From the NCBI RefSeq assembly GCF_900753045.1, contig NZ_CAADXO010000023.1, positions 1-62,206 on the forward strand: a stretch of 62,206 nt of DNA. Reading direction: 5' to 3'. Under the pieces are notes generated by a model, which was not told where the DNA came from, made no database searches, and saw nothing but the letters and a program-made list of their open reading frames with translations. Origin of the DNA: an uncultured Phascolarctobacterium sp. (lineage in GTDB: Bacteria > Bacillota > Negativicutes > Acidaminococcales > Acidaminococcaceae). This document shows, one piece after another, positions 34,701 to 42,145 of this stretch. Positions within the stretch are counted from its first letter, which is position 1. Each line of letters starts with the position of its first letter. The position numbers and the translations under genes are program-made.

Positions 34701-35307
34701 GGGACCGATTAATGCGGCGGCAATTGAAGAATATAACGCAGTGAAGGAGCGCAGCGAATTCCTGTGTAAGCAATATAACGATTTGTGTACAGCAAAGGAA
34801 AATCTGGAGGCGGTTATCGCGGAAATCAACAGCGGTATGACCAAACGCTTCAAGGAGGCCTTTGCCAAAATCAACGAATACTTTGCGCAATGCTATGTCA
34901 AGATATTTGGCGGTGGTACGGCGGTGCTGCGGCTCACAGAGCCGGATAATCTGCTGGATTCCGGTATTGATATCGATGTTCAGCCACCCGGCAAAAAGCT
35001 GCAGAGCCTGTATCTGATGAGCGGCGGCGAAAGAGCGCTGACGGTTATCGCACTGCTCTTTGCTCTTTTGAGCTATCAGCCTTCGCCGTTCTGCATCCTG
35101 GACGAAATTGATGCGCCTCTGGATGATGCCAACATTCAGCGTTTTGCCGATTTCCTGCGGGATTATGCAGGGAACACGCAGTTTATCGTGATTACGCACC
35201 GCAAGGGAACAATGGAATGCGCTGATATCATGTATGGCGTAACTATGGAAGAATCCGGTGTTTCTAAACTACTATCCGTAAAAATAAATGCAAAGGAGAA
35301 TGAATAA
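31738..35307 (+). CDS. smc: Chromosome segregation/condensation protein SMC
   Basis: SMC forms the core of the bacterial condensin with ScpA and ScpB. The 1189-residue protein has Walker A VGPNGSGKSN (residues 31-40), two long coiled coils rich in Glu, Gln and Lys, a hinge around residues 510-660 ending in GGSMSGGS, and the C-terminal ABC signature LMSGGERAL with Walker B CILDEIDAPLDD. Start is GTG 31738. Its stop overlaps the ftsY ATG (TAATG). scpAB are not in this window. Confidence 0.98.
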   Translation: MRLKSFSTYGFKSFADKTELTFDKGITAVVGPNGSGKSNISDAIRWVLGEQSAKYLRGSKMEDVIFSGSGKRRALGVAEVTVDFDNSDRTLPLDFEQVSLTRRIFRSGESEYAINKKSCRLKDIIDLMADTGLGKGSMSIIGQNKIDEVLNSRPEDRRSLFEEAAGIAKYRLRKKDAVRKLDDTANNLTRINDIRSEVDAQVEPLAQAAAKTQQFNELSEELRRCRLSVLLRRLDALEETGRELQAKKEAAASAYSEQAAKVGSMQAEAVQVQQELDKLAEAYNKLQDDIKNRETALEKLRGDQKVLDERVSQNEKAGERLVQRNERLEQQVREHEARMQELATEFDAVEKRHAVADGAVKQLQAQRDEQSAKLEEAKRNDEQAQSQFFSGMQELIRLRNELHNLEQEQEQRARRREALKKSIEEAEAADRQAQEQYNSLLEQQSQCAHGMELVRKKGEELRTAYDAGQKELQAVRSSQQQCQRQLTAAETREQSLKRLQQSYEGFSYGIKAVLKAQEPWREQVVGVAAELLQVEDKYVAAIETALGEGAQNLVMRSANAAKEAIGYLKRTGSGRATFLPLDTVQRRGPNREEEALAKLPGILGYAVDLIGFKPEAENAVRFLLGRVLIAENIDAALAAAKTGRYRLRVVTLDGDVVNAGGSMSGGSKKHKEGYLSRNVEIAQAAAQVKQLHAEMLSWQEKLEELEETEGKQKEQLQQLAAQLRQNQLKADRLKLNLEQVQQQKTRDSERLLLLLDDRSNITAAYMANRDKVKELRVAVAEREGQDTEAKELLDNLKKEIAKYGSAVTALDNQLQDAQITLQTSAARTQDISKAMHSLDQDTLRLQEEIAANQKEQERRQQEIADCGVQKQCLQQQSDELLAQLQQILGGKDEFAQERGSLLDKQQDIEKDIAGLRKQVNESEALLKQTELDLARHESNCGHIREQLQQDYQLDEAAARSQNFAELQEMDLAALQKQESRLTLQIADLGPINAAAIEEYNAVKERSEFLCKQYNDLCTAKENLEAVIAEINSGMTKRFKEAFAKINEYFAQCYVKIFGGGTAVLRLTEPDNLLDSGIDIDVQPPGKKLQSLYLMSGGERALTVIALLFALLSYQPSPFCILDEIDAPLDDANIQRFADFLRDYAGNTQFIVITHRKGTMECADIMYGVTMEESGVSKLLSVKINAKENE

Positions 35308-36224
35308 TGGGATTTTTTGAGCGTTTAAAGGAAGGCCTTTCTAAAACAAGACGCAATTTTACTGACCGCATTCAGGAGCTTGTAGGCCTGTCTGCTGCAA
35401 TTGACGATGATTTCCTCGATGAGCTGGAAATGATTCTGTTATCTGCGGACGTGGGCGTAAAAACTACCGAAAAGCTGATTGACGCAGTGCGCAAAGCAGC
35501 AAAGAAAAAGGAAATCAGCGGTACCGAGGATGTTATTCCGTTCCTCAAGAAATATATGGCAGAGATGCTGGCAGACAGCGGCCAACGTACACGTATCGGT
35601 GCTAAGCCGACTGTTATTCTGGTTGTCGGCGTCAACGGCGTAGGCAAAACTACTACCATCGGCAAGCTGGCAAATTACTTCACCCTGTTCAAATACAAGG
35701 TTGTTTTGGCAGCAGGCGATACCTTCCGTGCTGCGGCAGGCGAGCAGCTGCAAATTTGGGGCGAGCGTGCGCACTGCGACGTTATCCGCCATGCCGAGGG
35801 TGCAGATCCGGCAGCAGTAGTGTTTGATGCTATGAAGGCAGCGATTGCGCGAAAGGCAGATATCCTTTTCATTGATACCGCAGGTCGTTTGCATAACAAG
35901 GCTAACCTGATGAACGAGCTGGAAAAAATCCATCGCATTATTAAGCGCGAAATTCCTGAAGCTCCGCACGAAACCTTCCTGGTTCTGGATGCTACTACCG
36001 GCCAGAACGCAATCAATCAGGCTAAGGTGTTCATGGAAACCGCCAAGGTTACCGGCGTTGTACTCACAAAGCTGGACGGCACTGCTAAGGGCGGTGTGGT
36101 TGTGGCAATTAAGGAAGAGCTGGGACTGCCGGTTAAATGGATCGGCGTAGGCGAAGGCATTATGGACTTCCGCCCCTTTGAGCCGGATAAGTTTGTCGAA
36201 GCACTTTTTGACAGCGGCAAATAA
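35307..36224 (+). CDS. ftsY: Signal recognition particle receptor FtsY
   Basis: FtsY docks ribosome-nascent chain-SRP complexes at the membrane. The 305-residue protein has a short N domain beginning MGFFERLKEGLSKTR and a GTPase G domain with GVNGVGKTTTIGKLA, DTFRAAAGEQL, DTAGRLHNK and TKLDGTAKGG. It lacks the long acidic A domain of E. coli, as is common in Firmicutes. AAAGGAG precedes the ATG, which overlaps smc. A strong terminator follows. Confidence 0.98.
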   Translation: MGFFERLKEGLSKTRRNFTDRIQELVGLSAAIDDDFLDELEMILLSADVGVKTTEKLIDAVRKAAKKKEISGTEDVIPFLKKYMAEMLADSGQRTRIGAKPTVILVVGVNGVGKTTTIGKLANYFTLFKYKVVLAAGDTFRAAAGEQLQIWGERAHCDVIRHAEGADPAAVVFDAMKAAIARKADILFIDTAGRLHNKANLMNELEKIHRIIKREIPEAPHETFLVLDATTGQNAINQAKVFMETAKVTGVVLTKLDGTAKGGVVVAIKEELGLPVKWIGVGEGIMDFRPFEPDKFVEALFDSGK

Positions 36225-36276
36225 GAGGCTATTGCAGCCGACAGGCGTTGAGGTCTGGCTTATATTAATATAGTAG

Positions 36277-36321
36277 AAAATCTCCCGACAGCTGTGTTTG
36301 GCAGCGTTCGGGAGATTTTTT
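36277..36321 (+). terminator. smc-ftsY operon terminator
   Basis: AAAATCTCCCGA pairs with TCGGGAGATTTT and is followed by T6. Confidence 0.9.
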
Positions 36322-36333
36322 GTACGGGCAGAG

Positions 36334-36360
36334 AAAAAGCCGTGTGCGGAAGCACACGGC
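36334..36360 (-). terminator. Terminator of the Rpn-family gene
   Basis: GCCGTGTGC and GCACACGGC form a 9-bp stem with a four-base loop; on the minus strand it is followed by TTTTTCTC. Confidence 0.8.
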
Positions 36361-36395
36361 GGTGGTAGTAGGGGTTAGGTCTTTTTATAGTTTGG

Positions 36396-37226
36396 TTATT
36401 TTTGCTCTGCTTTAAGATTTTCAACCTGCTCAACAGAAAGCGAAGTACCTTTAGCGACATCTTGTACTGATAAGCCCATGTTTAAAAGACGCTTTGCAGT
36501 AGCAAGTTTTTCTTCGGCTATACCTTCAACTCTACCTTTAGCTTCACCTTCGGCAAGAGTATCCTTTATACGCATTTCATAAGTCATATAGGAATCCCTC
36601 ACTTTCTTATCATTCTTGATTTCCGTAATCGTATCAGCAACCTCACGGGTGAAGTTGCTGGTAACTGTATTGCTGTTAATATAGTCAAACAGGCTTTGAA
36701 TATCCGGCGATACATCGCCCTTAGTACCTAATGTGTTAAGAAACATAATAGCAGCTTCATCTGCTAATTCAATCTCCATGTTTTCCAGGCAACGTCTTTT
36801 AAAAGTATAAATACGCTGGGAATCCTCAAAGAAGTCAAACAGGCAGAAGAAGATGATATAAGTGGGAGAAAGCTCGTCATAATCCTGTCCCTTTTGCAGC
36901 ATATCTGTATCCAACATGGCCTGGTAGTAGCGAGTGCGCTTGGGAAGTTGAAATTTACCAGTACGGCTGACAGGTTTTTTGACCTGCATTTCGAGATTAT
37001 AGTGCGTATTGGTGTCGTCAGCAATTCTGACGTCTAGGCGAATACCATGGCTGTCGGGATAAACATCAAGTGTCTGTTCTGCTTCAAGATAGGTGATATC
37101 TGCAATTTTGGTGTGTAAAAGCTCCTCTAGAATATGCTTGCAGATGCGCTTTCTGAGCATAACGTGCTTGAAGAGAAAATCGTTGGAAAGAGTGAGCTTG
37201 TCAAGATTAGATACTTGCTTTTGCAT
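36396..37226 (-). CDS. Rpn-family recombination-promoting nuclease / PD-(D/E)XK transposase-like protein
   Basis: A 276-residue member of the Rpn/PD-(D/E)XK family. The nuclease core includes LSNDFLFKHVM, an acidic DVYPDSHGIRLDVRI with the metal-binding Asp, and YNLEMQVKK with the E-x-Q/K. The C-terminus is helical and has a degenerate DVAKGTSLSVEQVENLK helix-turn-helix-like tail. AAAGGAGG precedes the ATG at 37226; the frame opens further upstream, through the leader. These genes are typically multi-copy and mobile-linked; in E. coli Rpn proteins promote recombination. Confidence 0.85.
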   Translation of the reverse strand: MQKQVSNLDKLTLSNDFLFKHVMLRKRICKHILEELLHTKIADITYLEAEQTLDVYPDSHGIRLDVRIADDTNTHYNLEMQVKKPVSRTGKFQLPKRTRYYQAMLDTDMLQKGQDYDELSPTYIIFFCLFDFFEDSQRIYTFKRRCLENMEIELADEAAIMFLNTLGTKGDVSPDIQSLFDYINSNTVTSNFTREVADTITEIKNDKKVRDSYMTYEMRIKDTLAEGEAKGRVEGIAEEKLATAKRLLNMGLSVQDVAKGTSLSVEQVENLKAEQK

Positions 37227-37285
37227 ATGTTTCCTCCTTTGATTATAGCATAAAGTCAGGCAAAAATATATAAGACAGCAGATAT

Positions 37286-37374
37286 AAAAAAAGCGCCTGC
37301 CGAAAGCTCGACAGGCGCCACTGGTCCGCATGACCAGGCAAGAGCTCCGCAAAATTGCGGCTACCCATGCAACT
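37286..37374 (-). ncRNA. Putative small RNA or attenuator leader of the Rpn gene
   Basis: On the minus strand a consensus-like promoter is followed by three consecutive hairpins: CCGCA/TGCGG (37360-37347), CTGGTC/GACCAG (37337-37321), and GCGCCTG..CAGGCGC with inner TCG/CGA (37318-37293) ending in T7. The predicted transcript is about 89 nt. It ends 60 bases before the Rpn start codon, so it is either a stand-alone sRNA or a leader that must be read through. I do not recognise it as a known family. Confidence 0.65.
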
Positions 37375-37380
37375 AAGATT

Positions 37381-37409
37381 ATTATAACATAGAAAAAGAA
37401 TAAAAACAA
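37381..37409 (-). promoter_or_regulatory. Promoter of the putative small RNA / Rpn gene
   Basis: TTGTTT (37409-37404), a 17-base spacer and a perfect TATAAT (37386-37381) on the minus strand. Confidence 0.7.
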
Positions 37410-37576
37410 TAGTTCATAAAACAAATGTTTTTATAGATAAAAGTACTCCAGGTTTTTGCCCAAAAGGCAACTGCTAAGAATATCTTCTGCTTTTTTCTAT
37501 TTAACCAGATAACGATTCGTGATATACTTATTATGATTTGCAATTTTTGCTAGTGCTATAATTACAGGTGAGAAAA

Positions 37577-38449
37577 ATGATATATCTGAAAAGCTTTAGC
37601 TTTCCTGATGAAAGTCAGGAAGGTTCTGTTTTAGATGATGTGATGAGCAAATGGCACAACACTATCTATCCCTTTAAGATTGCTTCGGGAGTTTTGCTGG
37701 AAACGCTGGAATTTGCTCCGGTGACGATTTTATATGGCAGCAACGGCTCCGGCAAGACCACGCTTTTGAACGTTATTGCGCAAAAGCTGGGCGTAGAGCG
37801 TGCCACGCCGTACAATACATCGACCTTTTTTCCAGATTACATAAGCCTTTGCTCGTATGAGGAAAAGGGTGACGGTGTTCCGCAGGCCAGCAGGATTATT
37901 ACCAGCGATGACGTGTTTGATTTTGTGCTGAACAAACGCATTGTCAACAGCGGCATAGACAGCAGGCGTGAACAGCTGATTACCGAATATCTGGAGCTGA
38001 AGCAGCAGGATAACGGCAGATTCCGCTATCACGGCAACGATGATCTGGAAAAGCTGGAGAAGCTTGTGGCGATGCGGAATAATACGCTGTCGATGTATGT
38101 TAAGAAAAATGTCGGATTGAATATCAGAGAAAAGTCCAACGGCGAAAGTGCCATTCGTTATTTTTTTGATAACATTACGGAAAATGCGCTGTATTTGCTG
38201 GACGAGCCGGAAAACAGCCTGGCACCGCTTAGGCAGCAGGAGCTGGTGACTTTTCTGGAGGAGGCTGTGCGTTTTTATAACTGTCAGTTTATTATCGCCA
38301 GTCATTCGCCCTTTGTGCTTGCGATGCGGGAGGCGAAGATTTATGATTTGGATACCAGGCCGGTGGAGGTAAGGAAATGGCAGGAGCTGGAAGGCATCAA
38401 AGTTTATTACGATTTCTTTAAGAAGCACAAGGATAAGTTTGAGGCGTAA
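37577..38449 (+). CDS. ABC-type AAA family ATPase
   Basis: A 290-residue stand-alone ABC-like ATPase (AAA_21-type). Walker A LYGSNGSGKTTLLN is near residue 55, Walker B LYLLDEPENSLAP near residue 213, and the H-loop Q-F-I-I-A-S-H-S near residue 243. There is no membrane domain, and no partner transporter is adjacent. Such proteins occur both as housekeeping ATPases of unknown role and in defence loci. AGGTGAG precedes ATG 37577; an in-frame GTG is at 37568. Confidence 0.8.
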   Translation: MIYLKSFSFPDESQEGSVLDDVMSKWHNTIYPFKIASGVLLETLEFAPVTILYGSNGSGKTTLLNVIAQKLGVERATPYNTSTFFPDYISLCSYEEKGDGVPQASRIITSDDVFDFVLNKRIVNSGIDSRREQLITEYLELKQQDNGRFRYHGNDDLEKLEKLVAMRNNTLSMYVKKNVGLNIREKSNGESAIRYFFDNITENALYLLDEPENSLAPLRQQELVTFLEEAVRFYNCQFIIASHSPFVLAMREAKIYDLDTRPVEVRKWQELEGIKVYYDFFKKHKDKFEA

Positions 38450-38518
38450 AAAGATATTGCGCTGTAAACTATGCGTATGTGCATGAAAACGCAAAATAAG
38501 TATTTAGGAGAAGAGCTT

Positions 38519-39004
38519 ATGATTATAAAATATGCAACTACGGAAGATATTGCCGCGATTGCCGCAGTGGAGGCAGAATGCTTTCCGCCGGCGGAGGCTG
38601 CGACTGCCAAGGAGTTTGTTGACAGAGTGAAGTATTACGGCAATCACTTTTGGCTTATGTATGAGGCTGAAAAGCTGATTGCCTTTGTTGACGGCTTTGT
38701 AACGGATGAGCCTGATTTAACGGATGAAATGTACGAGAAGGCAACACTGCACGATGAAAACGGTGCGTGGCAGATGATTTTCGGTGTCAATACTATTCCT
38801 GCCTATCGCCAGAATGGCTATGCCGGTGAGCTGATTCGCCGCGCGATTGAGGACGCCAGAAAGCAGGGGAGAAAGGGATTGGTGCTGACCTGCAAGGATA
38901 GGCTCGTTCATTATTATGCAAAATTCGGCTTTGCCGATGAGGGAGTTTCCGATAAATCTACCCATGGCAATGCTGTCTGGCATCAGATGAGGCTGACCTT
39001 TTAA
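38519..39004 (+). CDS. GNAT-family N-acetyltransferase
   Basis: A 161-residue GNAT acetyltransferase that would use acetyl-CoA on a small amine or protein. The core motif A region is FGVNTIPAYRQNGYAGELIR with the Q/R-x-x-G-x-A pattern, and YYAKFGFADEG is motif B. The general look matches small arylalkylamine-type acetyltransferases; the substrate is unknown. GGAGAAGAG precedes the ATG at 38519. It lies 69 bases after the ATPase and may be co-transcribed. Confidence 0.85.
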   Translation: MIIKYATTEDIAAIAAVEAECFPPAEAATAKEFVDRVKYYGNHFWLMYEAEKLIAFVDGFVTDEPDLTDEMYEKATLHDENGAWQMIFGVNTIPAYRQNGYAGELIRRAIEDARKQGRKGLVLTCKDRLVHYYAKFGFADEGVSDKSTHGNAVWHQMRLTF

Positions 39005-39104
39005 TTAGGGAACGTACAGGAATACTATAAGTCGCAATGTATATCATGGCAAAATGATGGCCGTATATCTAATGTAGAAAAGATGTACGTTGAAAAATAA
39101 GCAG

Positions 39105-39138
39105 CTGCGCAAGCATAAATGCCTGCGCAGTTTTTTTT
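39105..39138 (+). terminator. Terminator after the GNAT gene
   Basis: CTGCGCAAGC pairs with GCCTGCGCAG (one mismatch) and is followed by T8. Confidence 0.88.
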
Positions 39139-39221
39139 GCCTGCTGCCTGCGAGTGGTTCTGCAGAACTTATGGCATAATAGGTCGACAGGATAATTTTG
39201 TCAGAAATGTGAAGAAAATAG

Positions 39222-39250
39222 TTTACGCTTTTTTGTATATGTGTTACAAT
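39222..39250 (+). promoter_or_regulatory. Promoter of the sialidase-like operon
   Basis: TTTACG (39222-39227), 17 bases, TACAAT (39245-39250), about 45 bases before the start codon. Confidence 0.6.
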
Positions 39251-39296
39251 ATTTATGTTATAGAATTATGCGACTTTTTTGGATGTGATTGATATA

Positions 39297-40313
39297 ATGC
39301 AAAAGGAATTGATTATGCGCTGTTTGCCGACGGCCTTCTGCCATGCTTCAACAGTATTGGCGCTGCCAGACGGCAGCCTGCTTTGCTGTTGGTTCGGCGG
39401 TACGCATGAAGGCGAAAGCGACGTGGGTATCTACCTCAGCAGACGCACGGATGCAGGCTGGAGTGAGCCAAAGCTGCTGGTGAACGGGGCGGCGGCGAAC
39501 TGGAATCCGGTGCTTTTTGCGGGCGCGGACGGCAGATTGCTGCTGTTTTACAAGCAGGGCCAGCAGATTGCCGATTGGCAGACGTGGCTGCTGCAGTCGA
39601 CGGATAACGGCGAAACCTGGAGCGGACCGCAGGAGCTAGTACAAGGCGACGTGAGCGGCGGACGCGGACCTGTACGCAACAAGCCGTTGCGTTTGGCAAG
39701 CGGACGTATTCTTGCCGGTGCTTCTACCGAACACGGTATCTGGAAGGCCTTTGCCGATATCAGCGATGACGATGGCGCAAGCTGGCATAAATCCTCTGCA
39801 GTGCAGATTGAGGGACTGCAGTATCAGGCAGGCGAAAAGACTGCCGATAGCAATATTGCTGTCAGCCAGCAGTCCTTTTACGGACGCGGCGTAATTCAGC
39901 CGAGCCTTTGGCAGAGTGCGGACGGCAGTGTGCATATGCTGCTGCGCAGCAGCGAGGGCTTTATCTATCGTAGCGATTCCGCGTATGACGGCGAAACCTG
40001 GTGCAGTGCCTACGCTTTGAGCCTGCCGAACAATAACAGCGGTCTTGACTTGGTGCGTACTGCCGGCGGTGTGCTCTACTTGGTGTGCAATCCGGTGGCT
40101 GCCAACTGGGGCCAGCGTTCTCCCTTAAGTCTGTTCAAATCCACAGATGATGGTGCGAGCTGGCAAAAGCTCTTTGATTTGGAAACAGAGCCTGCGGAAT
40201 TTTCCTATCCGGCGATTATTGCCGACGGCGAGGACCTTGTGCTCACCTATACTTATAAGCGTTGCAATATTGCTTGTGTAAGATTGAGCGCGGATGAACT
40301 TGTTACCCTTTAA
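39297..40313 (+). CDS. Sialidase-like (BNR/Asp-box) protein
   Basis: A 338-residue beta-propeller of the sialidase/neuraminidase-like family (BNR_2). Asp-box motifs S-x-D-x-G-x-x-W recur: STDNGETW, SDDDGASW and STDDGASW, plus a diverged YDGETW. There is no signal peptide, so it appears cytoplasmic, unlike secreted sialidases. The start could be ATG 39297 or 39312. Substrate may be a sialoside or another acidic sugar; catalytic Arg triad and Tyr/Glu assignment was not made. A TctC-type binding lipoprotein follows after 27 bases, probably in one operon. Confidence 0.75.
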   Translation: MQKELIMRCLPTAFCHASTVLALPDGSLLCCWFGGTHEGESDVGIYLSRRTDAGWSEPKLLVNGAAANWNPVLFAGADGRLLLFYKQGQQIADWQTWLLQSTDNGETWSGPQELVQGDVSGGRGPVRNKPLRLASGRILAGASTEHGIWKAFADISDDDGASWHKSSAVQIEGLQYQAGEKTADSNIAVSQQSFYGRGVIQPSLWQSADGSVHMLLRSSEGFIYRSDSAYDGETWCSAYALSLPNNNSGLDLVRTAGGVLYLVCNPVAANWGQRSPLSLFKSTDDGASWQKLFDLETEPAEFSYPAIIADGEDLVLTYTYKRCNIACVRLSADELVTL

Positions 40314-40340
40314 ATTTAAAATATAAGGAGATGTAAGACA

Positions 40341-41309
40341 ATGAAGAAAATTTTAGTTGTGCTGATGGCTATGCTGACCATGGCTGTTATGCTTACCGGT
40401 TGCGGCGGCGACAGCAAAAAAGCAGCTTATCCTGCAGACGGAGATATTTCCGTAATTATTCCTAAGGCTCCGGGCGGCGGTACCGATATTTCTGCCAGAG
40501 GCCTGATTCAGTTCATGGAAAAAGAGCTGAAGGGCAGCAAATTTGTTCCCGTAAACAAACCGGACGGCGGCGGTGTAACCGGTATGGTAGAGCTGGCTAA
40601 CGCTAAACCCGACGGCCATACTCTGGGCATGGTTACCGTTGAGCTGGCTATGTTCCCGCATCAGGGCAAATGCAAAAACACCTATAAGGATTATGCAGCT
40701 ATCTGCGCTCCGATTGCAGCTCCGGCAGCTTTGATTGTGCCGAAGGATGCTCCTTATAATAATGTAGACGAATTCGTAGCCTTCGCTAAGGCAAACCCCG
40801 GCAAGGTGAAGATGGGTAACTCCGGCATCGGCGCTATCTGGCACATTGCAGCACTTTCCTTTGAAGAGGAATTCGGCGTACAATTCAAGCATGTACCGTA
40901 TCCGAAAGGATCTGCTGACATTGCTGCTGCTCTGGCAGGCAAGCACATCGACGCAACTCTGGCTGACCCGTCTGTATTCAAGAGCCAGGTGGATGCAGGT
41001 AACCTGAAGATTCTTGCTGTTATGGCTGATACCCGCAGCGCAATCTATCCGGATGTTCCGACCTTCAAAGAGCTGGGCCACAACATGACCGTTCGCGCTT
41101 GGGCAGCATTGGTTGCTCCTAAGGATACTCCGAAGGAAAAGCTGGAAGCTCTGCGCGCTGCTGCTAAAAAGGTTTGCGAATCCAAGGAATTCAAGGATTA
41201 TTTCATGAAACAGGGTATCGACCCGACCTGCATTATCGGTGCCGATGCTGATAAGATGATGGCTGACGACCATGCAATGTATGAAAAATTCCTGAAAAAA
41301 GCAAAATAA
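40341..41309 (+). CDS. Tripartite tricarboxylate transporter (TctC/Bug) substrate-binding lipoprotein
   Basis: A 322-residue exported lipoprotein with signal peptide and lipobox LTGC. The mature part matches the Bug/TctC family: VIIPKAPGGGTDISAR, NKPDGGGVTGM, the MGNSGIGAIWH turn and YPDVPTFKELG. Such receptors deliver carboxylates or related ligands to TctAB permeases, but no tctA or tctB is adjacent. Its pairing with a sialidase-like gene hints at an acidic sugar ligand, which is inference. AAGGAG precedes the ATG. Confidence 0.9.
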   Translation: MKKILVVLMAMLTMAVMLTGCGGDSKKAAYPADGDISVIIPKAPGGGTDISARGLIQFMEKELKGSKFVPVNKPDGGGVTGMVELANAKPDGHTLGMVTVELAMFPHQGKCKNTYKDYAAICAPIAAPAALIVPKDAPYNNVDEFVAFAKANPGKVKMGNSGIGAIWHIAALSFEEEFGVQFKHVPYPKGSADIAAALAGKHIDATLADPSVFKSQVDAGNLKILAVMADTRSAIYPDVPTFKELGHNMTVRAWAALVAPKDTPKEKLEALRAAAKKVCESKEFKDYFMKQGIDPTCIIGADADKMMADDHAMYEKFLKKAK

Positions 41310-41334
41310 AATCGCCGTGAGGCGTAAATGAAAA

Positions 41335-41379
41335 TGCCGACGCTGTAACCCGGAATGGTTGCGGACGTCGGCGTTTTTT
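41335..41379 (+). terminator. Terminator after the TctC-type gene
   Basis: GCCGACG..GTAACC pairs with GGTTGC..CGTCGGC and is followed by GTTTTTT. Confidence 0.85.
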
Positions 41380-41451
41380 GTTGATGAGCTGTTGTAAAAT
41401 AATAAAGTAAATATATTGTTTTGTAAAAGAGAAGTTTTCTGATAACAATTC

Positions 41452-41480
41452 TTGACAAAAATTCAAGCGAGTGCTAAACT
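41452..41480 (+). promoter_or_regulatory. Promoter upstream of cobalamin riboswitch 1
   Basis: A perfect TTGACA (41452-41457), 17 bases, and TAAACT (41475-41480). Transcription would start near 41487, about 100 bases before the aptamer core. Confidence 0.75.
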
Positions 41481-41595
41481 GAAATTAGTACTAAAACGAG
41501 ATATAGTGCAAATAAAGTATCTTTAATAAAACATACAGCTTTTGATAAAAGAAGCAAATTTCAGCTTCTGCTTATCTCGAATACAATAGAATATA

Positions 41596-41805
41596 AGCCT
41601 AGTCTGGAGGCTTCGTCCCACGCGGATGAATGCTTTGCAGGGAAGTTTGATGAGATTTCAACGCTGTTCCGCAACTGTAAAAAAGAGTCGTTGCATTATT
41701 AGGAAAAAAACTAACCTCTTACAAAGGAATGCTCCGATGATGACTTTAAGCCAGGGTACTGACAGACAGGTGTTTAGTAAAGGTCTACGAGAACGGACTT
41801 TATTA
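41596..41805 (+). ncRNA. Cobalamin riboswitch 1
   Basis: The conserved core occurs in order: GGGAAGTTTGATGAGATTTC (41640-41659), GCTGTTCCGCAACTGT (41663-41678), and the B12 box TTAAGCCAGGGTACTGAC (41746-41763). A final hairpin with loop TACGAGAA (41776-41805) matches the kissing-loop arm seen in riboswitch 2. Downstream lies an intrinsic terminator, then the giant autotransporter. Cobalamin should repress expression. Confidence 0.92.
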
Positions 41806-41880
41806 ATTATTGGTAGTGGTTTGACTATAATAAATTAAGTGTCCTTTTTGCTTGATCTTGTGCTGAACAGAAACGGATAT

Positions 41881-41919
41881 AGCACATCTTAAGCCAAGTT
41901 AAGCTGTGTTTTTTATTTT
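41881..41919 (+). terminator. Terminator downstream of cobalamin riboswitch 1
   Basis: GCACA-t-CTTAA pairs with TTAAG-c-TGTGT around loop GCCAAG and is followed by TTTTTATTTT. It is the probable expression platform of riboswitch 1, or a second checkpoint after it. Confidence 0.75.
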
Positions 41920-42000
41920 ACAGATGTTGGTGACAAATAAGAATCTCTTACTGTAGTGCTGTCGTAAAATCATTGCCGTGATGGCAGCATATAATATCGT

Positions 42001-42112
42001 TATGAAGTCACAAACTGTATTGATGAGTAGCAGTTTGCGGGGTTTTCATATATATTTGTACGGAGCTGTTATCTGTACAAAGGAGTCAGCAGAAACAGTG
42101 GTTGTTTCTGTT
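42001..42112 (+). promoter_or_regulatory. Structured leader element (copy 1), novel candidate RNA
   Basis: Three hairpins precede the giant autotransporter start: CAAACTG/CAGTTTG (42011-42017, 42031-42037) with loop TATTGATGAGTAG, TTTGTAC/GTACAAA (42055-42081), and CAGAAACA/TGTTTCTG (42090-42110). A homologous element lies before the third autotransporter (60629-60742) with compensatory changes. A TATAAT at 41990-41995 could start transcription just upstream, bypassing the riboswitch. I know no matching RNA family. Confidence 0.7.
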
Positions 42113-42145
42113 CGTTCCTTGCTTTTTGATAAGGGGGAATATATC

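Noticed and set aside
33562..35199. Long antisense open frame across smc
   Set aside because: It is a by-product of the strongly biased Gln/Glu/Leu-rich coiled-coil coding sequence; smc is unambiguous.
41978..42145. In-frame N-terminal extension of the giant autotransporter by 56 codons
   Set aside because: The signal peptide and Shine-Dalgarno place the start at 42146; the extension is the structured leader, and its homologue before the third gene has an in-frame stop.
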